64,000 bases of DNA from G942493275 sp942493275 (GTDB lineage Bacteria; Actinomycetota; Coriobacteriia; Anaerosomatales; PHET01). The stretch covers positions 2,170,001 to 2,234,000 of the forward strand of contig OW818687.1 of the NCBI GenBank assembly GCA_942493275.1. Direction: 5' to 3'. Numbering within the stretch: the first letter of the stretch is position 1; every line of letters starts with the position of its first letter. Position numbers and translations under genes: made by a program. The notes beneath the pieces are model-generated. The model saw only the letters and a program-made list of their open reading frames with translations, searched no databases and was not told the origin of the DNA. Shown one piece after another: positions 1 to 8,726 of this stretch.

Positions 1-59
1 GCGGCGAGGTCGGTCTCGAAGAGGTATTCGTCGATCTGGTGGGAGGGGACGACCGATGA
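1..59 (+). CDS. ABC transporter ATP-binding protein, C-terminal end (partial)
   Basis: Only the last 18 codons are in the window; they read GEVGLEEVFVDLVGGDDR and stop. The LEEVF motif is typical of the extreme C-terminus of ATP-binding subunits of ABC-2 type exporters. The stop TGA overlaps the ATG of the permease gene that follows (ATGA), so the two are translationally coupled and very probably form one transporter. The Walker motifs lie outside the window, so the assignment rests on the tail motif and the neighbour. Confidence 0.7.
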   Translation, partial: GEVGLEEVFVDLVGGDDR

Positions 60-817
60 CCGGCTTCACCAGATTCCTCGGCAAAGAGGCTGTCGAAACG
101 GTGCGGACGTGGCGCATCTGGGTCGTCCCCGGGCTGTTGCTGTTCTTCGCCTTCACCAGTCCCGTGCTCGCGCGAATGACCCCGGCGCTGCTCGATAGCG
201 TCATGGAGGGCCAGGCGGGGGTCAAGATCATAATCCCGGACCCGACCTATCTCGATGCCTACGCTCAATGGCTCAAGAACCTGCAGCAGATCATCACCTT
301 CGCGGTTATTCTGACGGCCGGCGGCATGATAGCGGGGGAGAAGGCGAGCGGCACGGCGGTACTCGTGCTCACCAAGCCGGTTTCGCGGGCGTCGTTCGTT
401 GTCGCGAAGTTCATCTCACACGCTACGCTGCTCGCGGTCTTCACGGTCGTCGGCACCGCCGTGTGCTGGGGAATGACGATCGCGACTTTTGGTGAGGCAC
501 CCGCCGAGAGGCTCGTGTCGAGCTCAGCTGCGTGGCTCGGCTCCGCGGTGTTCCTGCTTGCTCTGATGACGCTGTTCTCGGCGTCTTTCAGCTCGCTTGC
601 TGCCGGTGGCGCGGGTTTGGGGGCGTTCTTCGCTCTCTCCGTGCTCCAGCTGTGGGGACCCGCGCTTGACTACTCGCCGGCAGGGCTCAGCGCCGCCGCC
701 GGTGCGCTGCTCGCCGGGCAGGACGCCGTGCTGCTGTGGCCGAGCGTGACCGCGGTACTGGTTGTCGGACTCACGCTGACGGCCGCCGTGGCGGTGTTCC
801 GACGCAGGGAGTTGTAG
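56..817 (+). CDS. ABC-2 type transporter permease
   Basis: A 253-residue integral membrane protein with about six hydrophobic segments (roughly residues 22-40, 75-95, 108-135, 155-175, 180-200 and 225-247). After the second segment it has the cytoplasmic GEKASGTAVLVLTKPVSR stretch typical of NosY/ABC-2 permeases. It would form the membrane channel for the ATPase whose tail precedes it; the ATG overlaps that gene's stop, which fixes the start. The substrate cannot be read from the sequence. The gene ends 3 bases before the stop of the convergent rubrerythrin gene. Confidence 0.85.
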   Translation: MTGFTRFLGKEAVETVRTWRIWVVPGLLLFFAFTSPVLARMTPALLDSVMEGQAGVKIIIPDPTYLDAYAQWLKNLQQIITFAVILTAGGMIAGEKASGTAVLVLTKPVSRASFVVAKFISHATLLAVFTVVGTAVCWGMTIATFGEAPAERLVSSSAAWLGSAVFLLALMTLFSASFSSLAAGGAGLGAFFALSVLQLWGPALDYSPAGLSAAAGALLAGQDAVLLWPSVTAVLVVGLTLTAAVAVFRRREL

Positions 818-820
818 CTG

Positions 821-1357
821 CTAGCAGGACGCCAGGCGCGTCGCGATGCCGTCGACTTCGATGTGGTCGGCCTCGATCGCGCTGACCGCCGAGAATATCT
901 CGCGGACGCGCTCGTTTGTCGCACGCCCTGCGGCCTGTGCGTAGAAGTGAGCGGCCTTGGTCTCCCGGGCGACGGACTCCTCGATGTTGGCGCACCAGTC
1001 GCCCGAGGCCTCCGACGGAGTGGCGATGTCGGCGGGCTTGGCCACCCGCGCGATCTTGCAGAAGATCGAGCAGTGCTCCGCCTCGATGCGGGCGAGCCGC
1101 TTGTACGTCGAGGCCAGCGAGGGGCTGCCGTACGCCTGAGCCATCGCCAGGTAGAAGCGGGTGTTCGACCGCTCGAGCTCGATCGCATCAGCGAGATCGC
1201 TGCGTTCGAGCTCCGTGAGGTCGACGTCGTTCAGTCCCTCGGGAAACTCGGTGCTCTCGACGAAGTACTCGGCGTGTGCCCCGCAAAACGGGCAGTGGCT
1301 CGGGGTGTCGGAGCCGAGGTACGTCTCTGAGCAGATGCGGCATCGAAGCAGTCTCAC
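821..1357 (-). CDS. Rubrerythrin-family protein (rubredoxin-like plus ferritin-like domains)
   Basis: The 178-residue product starts with a rubredoxin-like knuckle (Cys6, Cys9, Cys22, Cys25), followed by a four-helix ferritin-like domain with two E-x-x-H di-iron motifs (EAEH and EADH) and further helix glutamates. Rubrerythrins reduce peroxide in anaerobes using electrons from rubredoxin. The metal-site order is inverted relative to classical rubrerythrin, which has the rubredoxin domain at the C-terminus, so this resembles reverse rubrerythrins. The GTG start at 1357 follows GAAGGAG at 7-base spacing; a GTG 30 bases upstream has poorer context. The DJ-1/PfpI gene lies just upstream on the same strand, suggesting a two-gene oxidative-stress unit. 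Confidence 0.85.
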   Translation of the reverse strand: MRLLRCRICSETYLGSDTPSHCPFCGAHAEYFVESTEFPEGLNDVDLTELERSDLADAIELERSNTRFYLAMAQAYGSPSLASTYKRLARIEAEHCSIFCKIARVAKPADIATPSEASGDWCANIEESVARETKAAHFYAQAAGRATNERVREIFSAVSAIEADHIEVDGIATRLASC

Positions 1358-1383
1358 GGGGGTGCTCCTTCGGTCGTCGTGGC

Positions 1384-1893
1384 TCACAAGCCGAGAAGGT
1401 CGGCGATCCTGTTTCCGAACTCAGCGGCGGCTTCGGGACCGTTGGCGGTGACGATGCGTCCGTCGGTCACTGCGGGAGCGTCGATCCAGATGGCGCCGTG
1501 GGCGACGATGTCCTCGCGTTGCGACGGGAATGCAGTGGCGGCGACGCCGTCGAGCAGGCCCGCGTGGGCGAGCGTCGAGGGAGCGATGCAGATTGCGGCG
1601 ACCACGCCGCCGCGTGCGGCGGTCTCGCGGGCGAGCCGGTGGGCGTCCGGGTCGTAGAAGAACACCGATGCCCCGCCACCGCCGATGAATACCGCGGCAT
1701 CCCACGGTTGTTGTGAAACTTCTGTGAGGGTCGCCTCGGACTGCACCTTCATGCCAAGCTTTCCGATACACTCGCCGATGTGCGTGCTGGCCGTCACGAC
1801 GCGTGCGCCGCGCTCGGTGAGCACTTTCAGTGGTTCGGCGTACTCCTCGTCTCGGAAGACCTCCGGAGCGATGATCATGACTACGTCGGGCAC
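1384..1893 (-). CDS. DJ-1/PfpI family protein
   Basis: A 169-residue protein of the DJ-1/PfpI (class I glutamine amidotransferase-like) superfamily. The nucleophile elbow AICIAP puts the predicted catalytic cysteine at residue 102, the GGGG turn is at residues 71-74, and a conserved acidic residue lies in FRDEEY near residue 16. Family members include deglycases, chaperones and proteases; the precise reaction cannot be assigned. The GTG start at 1893 has GGAG 8 bases upstream. The open frame continues further upstream without family similarity, so the shorter start is preferred. It is divergent from the iron-sulfur membrane protein and upstream of rubrerythrin. Confidence 0.85.
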   Translation of the reverse strand: MPDVVMIIAPEVFRDEEYAEPLKVLTERGARVVTASTHIGECIGKLGMKVQSEATLTEVSQQPWDAAVFIGGGGASVFFYDPDAHRLARETAARGGVVAAICIAPSTLAHAGLLDGVAATAFPSQREDIVAHGAIWIDAPAVTDGRIVTANGPEAAAEFGNRIADLLGL

Positions 1894-1989
1894 GCGTGTG
1901 GCTCCGTTCTCTCGGTACGACTCACAAAAGCATTCTACCCGCTGTTCCGGACCGGCATCCGGCGCGTCGACGTGAAGGGATTCGCCCGT

Positions 1990-2991
1990 ATGCGCAGGTT
2001 CATCGACTTCGTCACGAGCCGCTGGTTCATCAAGTCCGCCTTCCTGGTCTTCTTCATCTTCTCGGTCGTGCAGCTGCTGAGATTCGAGCAGTGGGCCCGC
2101 GGCAACGGCGGCTACGTACGCCGGCCCGAGGCAGTGGCGGGACTTCTGCCCATCGGCCACTTCACGAGCTTCTTCGCCTGGGTTCGCGGCGGCGGCTGGG
2201 ATACGATCCTCCCGGCGGGACTCGTCATCATTGTGGCTGCGTTGACGATCTCATTCCTGTTCAAGCGCGGTTTCTGTGGATGGATCTGCCCTGTCGGGAC
2301 GATCTGGGAGGCGTTTGCGGCACTCGGGCGTCGTCTGCTGGGGGGACGCAATATCCGTGTCCCCAAGTGGCTGGATCTCGTCGGACGCGGTTTCCGCTAC
2401 CTGATCACCGCGATGTTCATGTTCGCGCTGCTGACCGTTCCGGTGCAGGCCGCTGTTGAGTTCCGAGTGATTCCCTACATGTGGATCGCCGATCTCAAGA
2501 TCATCCACCTCATGTCCGAGCCGATCTGGATCCTTACGGCGCTCCTGGGCGGCGTGCTCTCGATCGTGTTCGGACCCGTGTGGTGCCGGTATCTGTGTCC
2601 GCTCGGCGGCCTCTACTCTGCGGTCGGCATCGCCTCGCCTTGCACCATCGAGCGCGACGAGCAGACGTGCATCCACTGCTCGCGTTGCACGGACGTGTGC
2701 CACGCGTTCGTCGAGCCGGAGGTCAAGAAGCGGGTCTGGGCTCCCGAGTGCGACGGCTGTATGGACTGCGTCAAGGAGTGCCCCGTTCCGGGTTGCCTTG
2801 AGGCGAAGCTGGTCTCGCGGGTGCGTATCGCTCCGTGGGTCTGGCCGCTGCTGGTGGTCGGAGTGTGGCTCGCCATCTGGGCCGGCGCTAAGGTCAGCGG
2901 CAACTGGGACACCACCGTGCCGCTCGACGGCTACATCGAGACCATCAACTCGGGCATCATCGAGCAGAAGACCCGCGGGTTCTTCGAGTAG
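1990..2991 (+). CDS. NapH/CcoG-like membrane 4Fe-4S protein
   Basis: A 333-residue membrane protein with about five hydrophobic segments. It carries two membrane-edge cysteine motifs (CGWICPVG and CRYLCPLGG) typical of the NapH/RdxA/NosR group. Near residues 224-270 there is a soluble pair of four-cysteine ferredoxin motifs (CIHCSRCTDVCH and CDGCMDCVKECPVPGC). Such proteins move electrons between quinol or ferredoxin pools and periplasmic or membrane reductases. No partner reductase is adjacent, so its acceptor is unknown. The ATG at 1990 follows AAGGGA at good spacing; an in-frame GTG lies 18 bases upstream. Confidence 0.82.
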   Translation: MRRFIDFVTSRWFIKSAFLVFFIFSVVQLLRFEQWARGNGGYVRRPEAVAGLLPIGHFTSFFAWVRGGGWDTILPAGLVIIVAALTISFLFKRGFCGWICPVGTIWEAFAALGRRLLGGRNIRVPKWLDLVGRGFRYLITAMFMFALLTVPVQAAVEFRVIPYMWIADLKIIHLMSEPIWILTALLGGVLSIVFGPVWCRYLCPLGGLYSAVGIASPCTIERDEQTCIHCSRCTDVCHAFVEPEVKKRVWAPECDGCMDCVKECPVPGCLEAKLVSRVRIAPWVWPLLVVGVWLAIWAGAKVSGNWDTTVPLDGYIETINSGIIEQKTRGFFE

Positions 2992-3043
2992 AGACGGTCC
3001 GTTACCTTCTCGGCAGTTTCCCGAAAGCGCTCTAGCGGTACTA

Positions 3044-3063
3044 TGTACACAACTTTGTGTACA
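3044..3063. promoter_or_regulatory. Perfect inverted repeat TGTACAC-N6-GTGTACA, candidate operator
   Basis: Two perfect 7-base half-sites separated by six bases lie 37 bases upstream of the oxoamine synthase ATG. A TACTAT hexamer resembling a -10 element overlaps the left edge (3039-3044), so a bound repressor would cover the transcription start. No regulator gene is adjacent; TetR- or GntR-type binding is possible but unproven. Confidence 0.5.
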
Positions 3064-3099
3064 GGGCGCGGAAGATGCCGCCAGGAGAGGGGAAGCTCC

Positions 3100-4314
3100 A
3101 TGCTGGATGCCACGCTGGTGCGTGACGGAATCGACGCGCGGGTTGCGGAGTTCATGGAGCGGCGCGCTGCTCTCAAGGCGGCGAATCGCTACTTCTATCT
3201 GCAGCCGACCACCGGCCGGACCAACCATCGCGTCACGATGGCGGATGGCCGCGACATGGTGCAGCTGGCGTCGTACAGCTACCTCGGTCTCATCGGCCAT
3301 CCGCGGATCGAGCAAGCGGCCCACGAGGCGATCGATACCTATGGCACGGGAGCCGGCGGCGTCCGTCTCCTGACCGGGACGACCGATCTGCACGAGCGTC
3401 TCGAGGCGCGCATCGCGTCGTTCTCGAAGCGTGAGGACGCGTGCGTCTACAGCTCCGGCTACGTGACGAACGTCGCGATCATCACCGGACTCACCGGCCC
3501 CGGCGATCTGGTTCTGATGGACAAGCTCGATCACGCGTCGATCGTTGACGGGTGTCTGCTTTCGGGTGCGAAGTGGGGCACGTATCGCCACAACGATATG
3601 AACCACCTTGAGAAGCTTCTGGCCAAGAACGCGGGCAACTACAACACCATCCTCGTGATCGCGGACTCGGTCTTCTCCATGGACGGCGATCTGATGGACC
3701 TGCCGTCCACCAAGGCGCTTTGCGAGCGGTACGGCGCCCGTCTTATGGTCGACGAGGCACACTCAATCGGCTCCGTCGGGGCGACGGGTCACGGCATCGA
3801 AGAGCACTTCGACATGTACGGCTCCATCGACCTGAAGATGGGCACTCTGTCCAAGTCGATTCCGAGCATCGGTGGCTACCTGGCAGGCTCGGCGGACCTC
3901 GTCGACTTCCAGCGCCACATGTCTCGCCCGTTCATATTCTCGGCGGCGCTTCCGCCCGCGCAGACGGCGGCCGCAATCGCCGCGTTCGACGTGATCGAAG
4001 ACGAGCCGGAGAGGGTCACCGCGCTGCACAGCATCACCGCCCGCTACTCCGAAGGGCTCAAGGCTCAGGGGTGGAATACCATGGATTCCACCACCTGCGT
4101 GGTTCCGGTACTGGTGGGCGACGAGGGTAAGACCATGGACCTCACACGCATGCTGTTCGACCGCGGCATCTTCGTCTGTCCGATCGTGCACCCCGCGGTT
4201 CCCCGAGGCATGGATCGGCTGCGCACCTGCCTGATGGCCACGCACACAGAGGCCGACATCGATCAGGCTCTGGCGGCCTTCTCGGAGGCGGGGACCGCCC
4301 TCGGCATCATCTAA
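3100..4314 (+). CDS. PLP-dependent alpha-oxoamine synthase family protein (8-amino-7-oxononanoate synthase/2-amino-3-ketobutyrate CoA ligase-like)
   Basis: The 404-residue protein has the fold-type I aminotransferase layout of the alpha-oxoamine synthases: an ASYSYLGLIGHP N-terminal motif, GTGAGGVRLLTGT, VDEAHSIG around residue 223 (aspartate and histidine for PLP), and the Schiff-base lysine in TLSKSIPSIGG near residue 250. These enzymes condense an acyl-CoA with an amino acid and release CO2. No biotin, threonine-degradation or sphingolipid genes are nearby, so the substrate pair is open. The ATG at 3100 follows AGGAGAGGGG. A palindromic operator candidate precedes it. Confidence 0.85.
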   Translation: MLDATLVRDGIDARVAEFMERRAALKAANRYFYLQPTTGRTNHRVTMADGRDMVQLASYSYLGLIGHPRIEQAAHEAIDTYGTGAGGVRLLTGTTDLHERLEARIASFSKREDACVYSSGYVTNVAIITGLTGPGDLVLMDKLDHASIVDGCLLSGAKWGTYRHNDMNHLEKLLAKNAGNYNTILVIADSVFSMDGDLMDLPSTKALCERYGARLMVDEAHSIGSVGATGHGIEEHFDMYGSIDLKMGTLSKSIPSIGGYLAGSADLVDFQRHMSRPFIFSAALPPAQTAAAIAAFDVIEDEPERVTALHSITARYSEGLKAQGWNTMDSTTCVVPVLVGDEGKTMDLTRMLFDRGIFVCPIVHPAVPRGMDRLRTCLMATHTEADIDQALAAFSEAGTALGII

Positions 4315-4333
4315 GGGGTCGGGTTTCACCTGC

Positions 4334-4339
4334 TAGAAT
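4334..4339 (+). promoter_or_regulatory. Possible -10 element TAGAAT upstream of the HD-GYP pair
   Basis: TAGAAT lies 57 bases before the chosen ATG of the first HD-GYP gene, in the short gap after the oxoamine synthase gene. No convincing -35 hexamer is visible, so this is a weak call. Confidence 0.3.
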
Positions 4340-4395
4340 GATGCGTGGATGGCGCCGAACGGCTGCTGTCCCTTCATACGCGTTGTAGGGGCCGC

Positions 4396-6543
4396 ATGGA
4401 ACGCACGGGTGGGCGAGCTGAGGCATACCGACGTACGCGGACGCTGTGGATCGTGGCATCCGTGCTGGTCGCGGGCTTCGTACTCTACTCGACGCTGCGC
4501 TATCACGACTCTGAGACCGTCGTTCTCTTGTCGCAGATTCCCTTCTTGCTTTCATGCCTGGGTGCGGCCATCGCCACCACGCTGGCGGCGAGCGCTGCCC
4601 CAAGAGGGCGTCCCAGGATCTTCTGGACCCTTATGGCGACCGACATGTGGCTCATGGCGCTGTTGGAGGCCGGTTACGCCGCCCAGACGGTTGGCAGGCT
4701 CACGTCGCAGTTGGCCGTCGTCGCGCTCGACGTTCTGGCGGTGGCCGGCATCACGGTTCTGCTCGCCGCGCTCGGCGTCGCCGCGCGGTTCGGAGCGGTG
4801 GGCCGTCGTCGTATCGTCACGGTCGTGGCCGACACACTCATCCTGGCGGCCTTTGCGTTCTCAGTGATCTTCCGTTTGTGGCTGGCCGAAGTCCCCGGGG
4901 GCTCCCAAGTGGGAGTTGCCGCCCGGTACTCTCTGTATGCGGTCTCGGGTGTCGTGATTCTGGCGCTGACCATCGGGCTCGCGCTTCGATTCCGTCGGGA
5001 CACCGCGCCGATCTGGGACTGGCTGCTTCTCGCGGCGATTGCGGTCTACGCCAGCGCGCTCGTGCTCTGGCCCGCGTGGGCGCTCTCACTGGAGGTCGGA
5101 ACACCACAGTGGGAGTCGGTGGGCATCTTCTCGTCGATGATCTTCCTGGTGGCCTACGACCTCGTCCTGCTGGCCGCGCTTGCCAGATGGCTGTGGGCCG
5201 ACACCGAGTGGACCGGGCGCATAGGCACGGCCGTGCGACCCGGCGTCAGGACCGAGATACTCGTCTCGACGCTCGGCCTGGCGGCCCTGGTTCTCATGGG
5301 CGTAGCCGCCACTGACGCGGAGTATCACCTGGAGCAGGCGGTCTACCTGTCCGGCATGGCGGTCGCCGCGGTTGCGCTGGTCACCAAGACGGGTCTCGAC
5401 GTTTCAGAGTCGTCGCGGCTCGGTGAATCGAGAGTCACCGATCGGCTCACCGGCGTGAGCAACATTCGTGGTTTCGACGACGCGTTCGATTCTGCATTGG
5501 GTGATTGGCGGCGCGGGCGGGTTCCCTTTACCGTGGCCGTGATCGACTTCGATGACTTCCGTCGCGTGAACGCCGAGTACGGCTACGCCGCCGGCGATCG
5601 CGTGCTTGCGAGAGTCGCTCAGGTGCTGTCTGACGCGTCCCCCGTTCGCATCTACCGCCTCTCGGGGGACAGCTTCGGTCTCGTACTCGCGACGGCGGAC
5701 GAAGAGAAGGTGCACCGACACACAGAAGCGATCCTCAGGGCGGTCCGCGACACAGAGGTTCCGGAGGCTCGTCTCACCGTTTCGATCGGGTGGGCGACCT
5801 GCCCCGAGGATGGTGTCGAGCGTGAGGATCTCCTGAGGATGGCGGAACTCGCCGCGCGGTGGTCATGCGACCACGGTGGCGGCCAGTCACTCCGGTTCCA
5901 CGAAAGCCTCGGGAGGGCCCTGCGAGCTGACAGGGGAGCGGCTGCGCTCGCGGATTCGCCGCGCTTCGACATCGCGCTTGCATTGTCGGCGGCGGCGGAC
6001 GCGCGCGATCCCTCCTACGTGCGTCACAGCCGCAACGTCGCGGCGCTCGCGGTGCTGATGGCCGAGGAGTCCGGCTTCGACTCCGACCACGTCGCGCGCA
6101 TCGAAATCGCTGCGATGCTTCACGACGTCGGCAAGATAGCGCTCCCCGACAGCATGCTCTCGGACAAGGGGCTGACCGCTCGTGAGCGGGAGCGCGAGAA
6201 GGAGCACGCCGAGATGGGTGCGAAGCTCGTCGAGTCGCTTGGCCTGAGCGGAGTGCCCGAGTGGATCCGATCGCATCACGAGCGATGGGACGGCACCGGG
6301 TATCCTCAGGGACTCGAGGGTGAGGCCATCCCGTTCGAGGCGCGGATCATCGCTCTCGCGGACGCATTCGACAGAATGACCGCCGGTACGGGACGTGACC
6401 TGCCGATGTCTCAGGGCGCGGCGCTGCAGGAGCTCGATCACGGAATGGGGACGCGCTTCGACCCCGAGCTTACCGAGAAGTTCATCCTGATCGTCGCGAC
6501 GGTCGAGGCGCTCGGCTGGTCCGATAGGTGGCCGGCGGCATGA
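4396..6543 (+). CDS. Membrane protein with degenerate GGDEF and intact HD-GYP domain (predicted c-di-GMP phosphodiesterase)
   Basis: A 715-residue protein. The N-terminal ~330 residues are hydrophobic with about nine membrane segments. A GGDEF-fold domain follows (about residues 350-510) whose active-site loop reads SGDSF instead of GGDEF, so cyclase activity is unlikely. The C-terminal HD-GYP domain has HDVGKIALPDSML near residue 575 and HHERWDGTGYPQGL near 627, the metal-binding and GYP motifs of c-di-GMP phosphodiesterases. The ATG at 4396 has AGGGG just upstream; a GTG at 4345 would add 17 residues without a clear ribosome site. The stop overlaps the ATG of a paralogue. Confidence 0.87.
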   Translation: MERTGGRAEAYRRTRTLWIVASVLVAGFVLYSTLRYHDSETVVLLSQIPFLLSCLGAAIATTLAASAAPRGRPRIFWTLMATDMWLMALLEAGYAAQTVGRLTSQLAVVALDVLAVAGITVLLAALGVAARFGAVGRRRIVTVVADTLILAAFAFSVIFRLWLAEVPGGSQVGVAARYSLYAVSGVVILALTIGLALRFRRDTAPIWDWLLLAAIAVYASALVLWPAWALSLEVGTPQWESVGIFSSMIFLVAYDLVLLAALARWLWADTEWTGRIGTAVRPGVRTEILVSTLGLAALVLMGVAATDAEYHLEQAVYLSGMAVAAVALVTKTGLDVSESSRLGESRVTDRLTGVSNIRGFDDAFDSALGDWRRGRVPFTVAVIDFDDFRRVNAEYGYAAGDRVLARVAQVLSDASPVRIYRLSGDSFGLVLATADEEKVHRHTEAILRAVRDTEVPEARLTVSIGWATCPEDGVEREDLLRMAELAARWSCDHGGGQSLRFHESLGRALRADRGAAALADSPRFDIALALSAAADARDPSYVRHSRNVAALAVLMAEESGFDSDHVARIEIAAMLHDVGKIALPDSMLSDKGLTAREREREKEHAEMGAKLVESLGLSGVPEWIRSHHERWDGTGYPQGLEGEAIPFEARIIALADAFDRMTAGTGRDLPMSQGAALQELDHGMGTRFDPELTEKFILIVATVEALGWSDRWPAA

Positions 6544-8726
6544 GTCTGACAGCGAAGGCACGAGGAAGAGTCCGCGCCTGGTCGTGGGTCGGTCTGCCCG
6601 CGATAGTCCTGACCGCCGTCTTGATCGGCTCCTCCGGCATGCCGGTGATCGTCGCGCGAGCGACGAACCTCGTGTTCACCTACGAACTGCCGATGCTGAT
6701 GTCGATCATCGCCGGATGCGCGATCGTGCTCCGGGTCACGGGCATCGAGCACCGTTTCTGGGGCCTGCTCTCCGGCGCCCTCATCTGCCTGTTCTCGGCC
6801 GAGGTCATCTGGACGTGGCACGCGTTCTTCGTGTCCATCGAGGGGCTGCCGCTCAACCACCCGTATCGGTTGCTCCACGTTGCCACCGGACTCCTCTTCA
6901 TCACGGTGATCGTGACCATGACCAAGTTCGGCGAGTATGGCTCGGCCGATCGTGCCCGCGTCTATCTCGACATCCTCGGTACGGGCGTGCTTGCCTTCCC
7001 GGCGGTCTACGTGTACCTGGTGCTGCCGCTGTTCGAGGGCTCGGCTTCCAGCGATGCTCTCTCCCTGGCGATGGCCGCGATCTACCCGGTCATCGGCGGG
7101 ATGCTCGTCTTTGCGGCGATCGCGGTCTCGGCCGGCTGGAAGTCCCACCGTTGGCGGCTGTGGGAGCGCCTCGTGGCCGCGGCCATGGCCATCTGCGGTT
7201 TTGCCCTCGCGTTGTCGCCGTTTTGGAACGTACAGCCCGCCGCCGTGGAGACGGCTGGCCAGGCCCTGTGGTATCCGACGGCGCTGGGCGCGGCCATCTA
7301 CCTCATTTTCGTCGGCGCGGTCTATCGGCTCACCTCGACTTCGGGCGAGGAACTCGCGGACCGGTGGCCCTCACCTCTGAAGAGGTACCCCATGCTGTGG
7401 TCGGTCGGTCCGGTGGTCATGGTCGCAGGCGTGGCTCTGCTCGCCGCCGGTTCGATCAGCGTGTCCGACCCCTTGATCGCCAACATGCTCCTTTGGACGT
7501 CGGTCATACTGGCGGCGATCGTCGGGCTCAGGAGTTGGGTTGCGGCGGTCGAGAAGGCAAACAGCATCGCCGAGGGAATCACCGACCCGCTGACGGGCGC
7601 GCTTGACGCCCACGAACTTGAGCGCGACCTCAGGGAGCAGGTCCTTCAGGCTTCACACCATGGGATGGAACTGTGCGTCGCTGTCATCGGCGTGGGCGGG
7701 TTCGACCTCGTGGAGCGGCGTCACGGTCAGGAGTCCGCAGACGTGCTCCTCGCAGAACTGGCAGCGGTGCTGCGGCTCAGCTTGCCGATCCATGCCTCGG
7801 TCTACCGGTGGCTCGACGGAACGTTCGTCCTCCTGCTGCCGGACATGACCGGCGACGAGGCCGTGGAGCATCTCAACCTGGTGCGCCTTCGCGCGCGACG
7901 AGATCTGCTCGACGCGGACCGGCGTCGTGTAGACGTCCACGCCGGTATGGCGATCTTTCCCGAGCACGGACTCGAGCCGCCGATACTCCTGTCCCGCGCG
8001 CAACGTGCCGAGCTTGAGAGCGAGGCCGGGGAAGGCGGTCCGGTCACGGTGTGGTCCGAGGAGCTCGCTGCTTTGGAGCCGCAGGGGCTCGCCGATGCCG
8101 CACGCATGCGCTCGTTGCGCCGCACGGTCCGGACTCTCGCTGAGGCCGTTGACGCGAGAGACGCGGCCACTCGGAATCACTCGGCCAACGTGGCTGAACT
8201 GGCCACCGCGCTCGCCCAGGTGCTCTATCTGCCCGACCATCAGACGCAGCTGATCGGCATGGCTGCGCTGCTGCACGACGTCGGCAAGATCGGCATCTCG
8301 GACGAGATTCTGCTGAAGCCGTCGCTTCTCAGCGAAGAGGAACGCGAGATCGTGCGCAACCACGCTGAACTGGGTGCCAGGATATTGGGCCCCGCACGCA
8401 TGGACGACATCCTGCCGATGGTCCGCTCGCATCACGAGCACTGGGACGGAACGGGCTATCCCGACGGCCTGGCGGGACACGATATCCCGCTGGAGTCGCG
8501 CATCCTCGCGGTCTGCGACGCCTTCGAGAGCATGACGACCGGGCGCCCCTATGCGGTGGCGCGCACAGCGGCGCACGCGCTCGCCGAGATCGAGGCGTGC
8601 GCCGGCACCCAGTTCGACCCGGCGGTCGCAGCGGCGTTTGCGCGCATGGTGCGCGCTATGGGGGTCGGACTCGAGCCATCCGACGGCGTGACCGTGCCGG
8701 TCACCGGCAGCGTCGAGCTCCGCTAG
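6540..8726 (+). CDS. Second membrane protein with degenerate GGDEF and intact HD-GYP domain
   Basis: A 728-residue paralogue of the preceding protein, same architecture: multi-helix membrane region to about residue 335, a GGDEF-like domain (about 347-497) with LDGTF at the signature position, then an HD-GYP domain with HDVGKIGISDEIL near 578 and HHEHWDGTGYPDGL near 630. It is predicted to hydrolyse c-di-GMP at the inner membrane. The ATG overlaps the upstream stop (ATGA), so the two are co-translated and could form a heteromeric sensor. The stop shares bases with the stop of the convergent korB-like gene (CTAG). Confidence 0.87.
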   Translation: MSLTAKARGRVRAWSWVGLPAIVLTAVLIGSSGMPVIVARATNLVFTYELPMLMSIIAGCAIVLRVTGIEHRFWGLLSGALICLFSAEVIWTWHAFFVSIEGLPLNHPYRLLHVATGLLFITVIVTMTKFGEYGSADRARVYLDILGTGVLAFPAVYVYLVLPLFEGSASSDALSLAMAAIYPVIGGMLVFAAIAVSAGWKSHRWRLWERLVAAAMAICGFALALSPFWNVQPAAVETAGQALWYPTALGAAIYLIFVGAVYRLTSTSGEELADRWPSPLKRYPMLWSVGPVVMVAGVALLAAGSISVSDPLIANMLLWTSVILAAIVGLRSWVAAVEKANSIAEGITDPLTGALDAHELERDLREQVLQASHHGMELCVAVIGVGGFDLVERRHGQESADVLLAELAAVLRLSLPIHASVYRWLDGTFVLLLPDMTGDEAVEHLNLVRLRARRDLLDADRRRVDVHAGMAIFPEHGLEPPILLSRAQRAELESEAGEGGPVTVWSEELAALEPQGLADAARMRSLRRTVRTLAEAVDARDAATRNHSANVAELATALAQVLYLPDHQTQLIGMAALLHDVGKIGISDEILLKPSLLSEEEREIVRNHAELGARILGPARMDDILPMVRSHHEHWDGTGYPDGLAGHDIPLESRILAVCDAFESMTTGRPYAVARTAAHALAEIEACAGTQFDPAVAAAFARMVRAMGVGLEPSDGVTVPVTGSVELR

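Noticed and set aside
2251..3762. 503-codon open frame on the minus strand
   Set aside because: Antisense to the iron-sulfur membrane protein and oxoamine synthase; its translation is His/Asp/Arg-rich with no family motif, as expected for a shadow frame in high-GC DNA.
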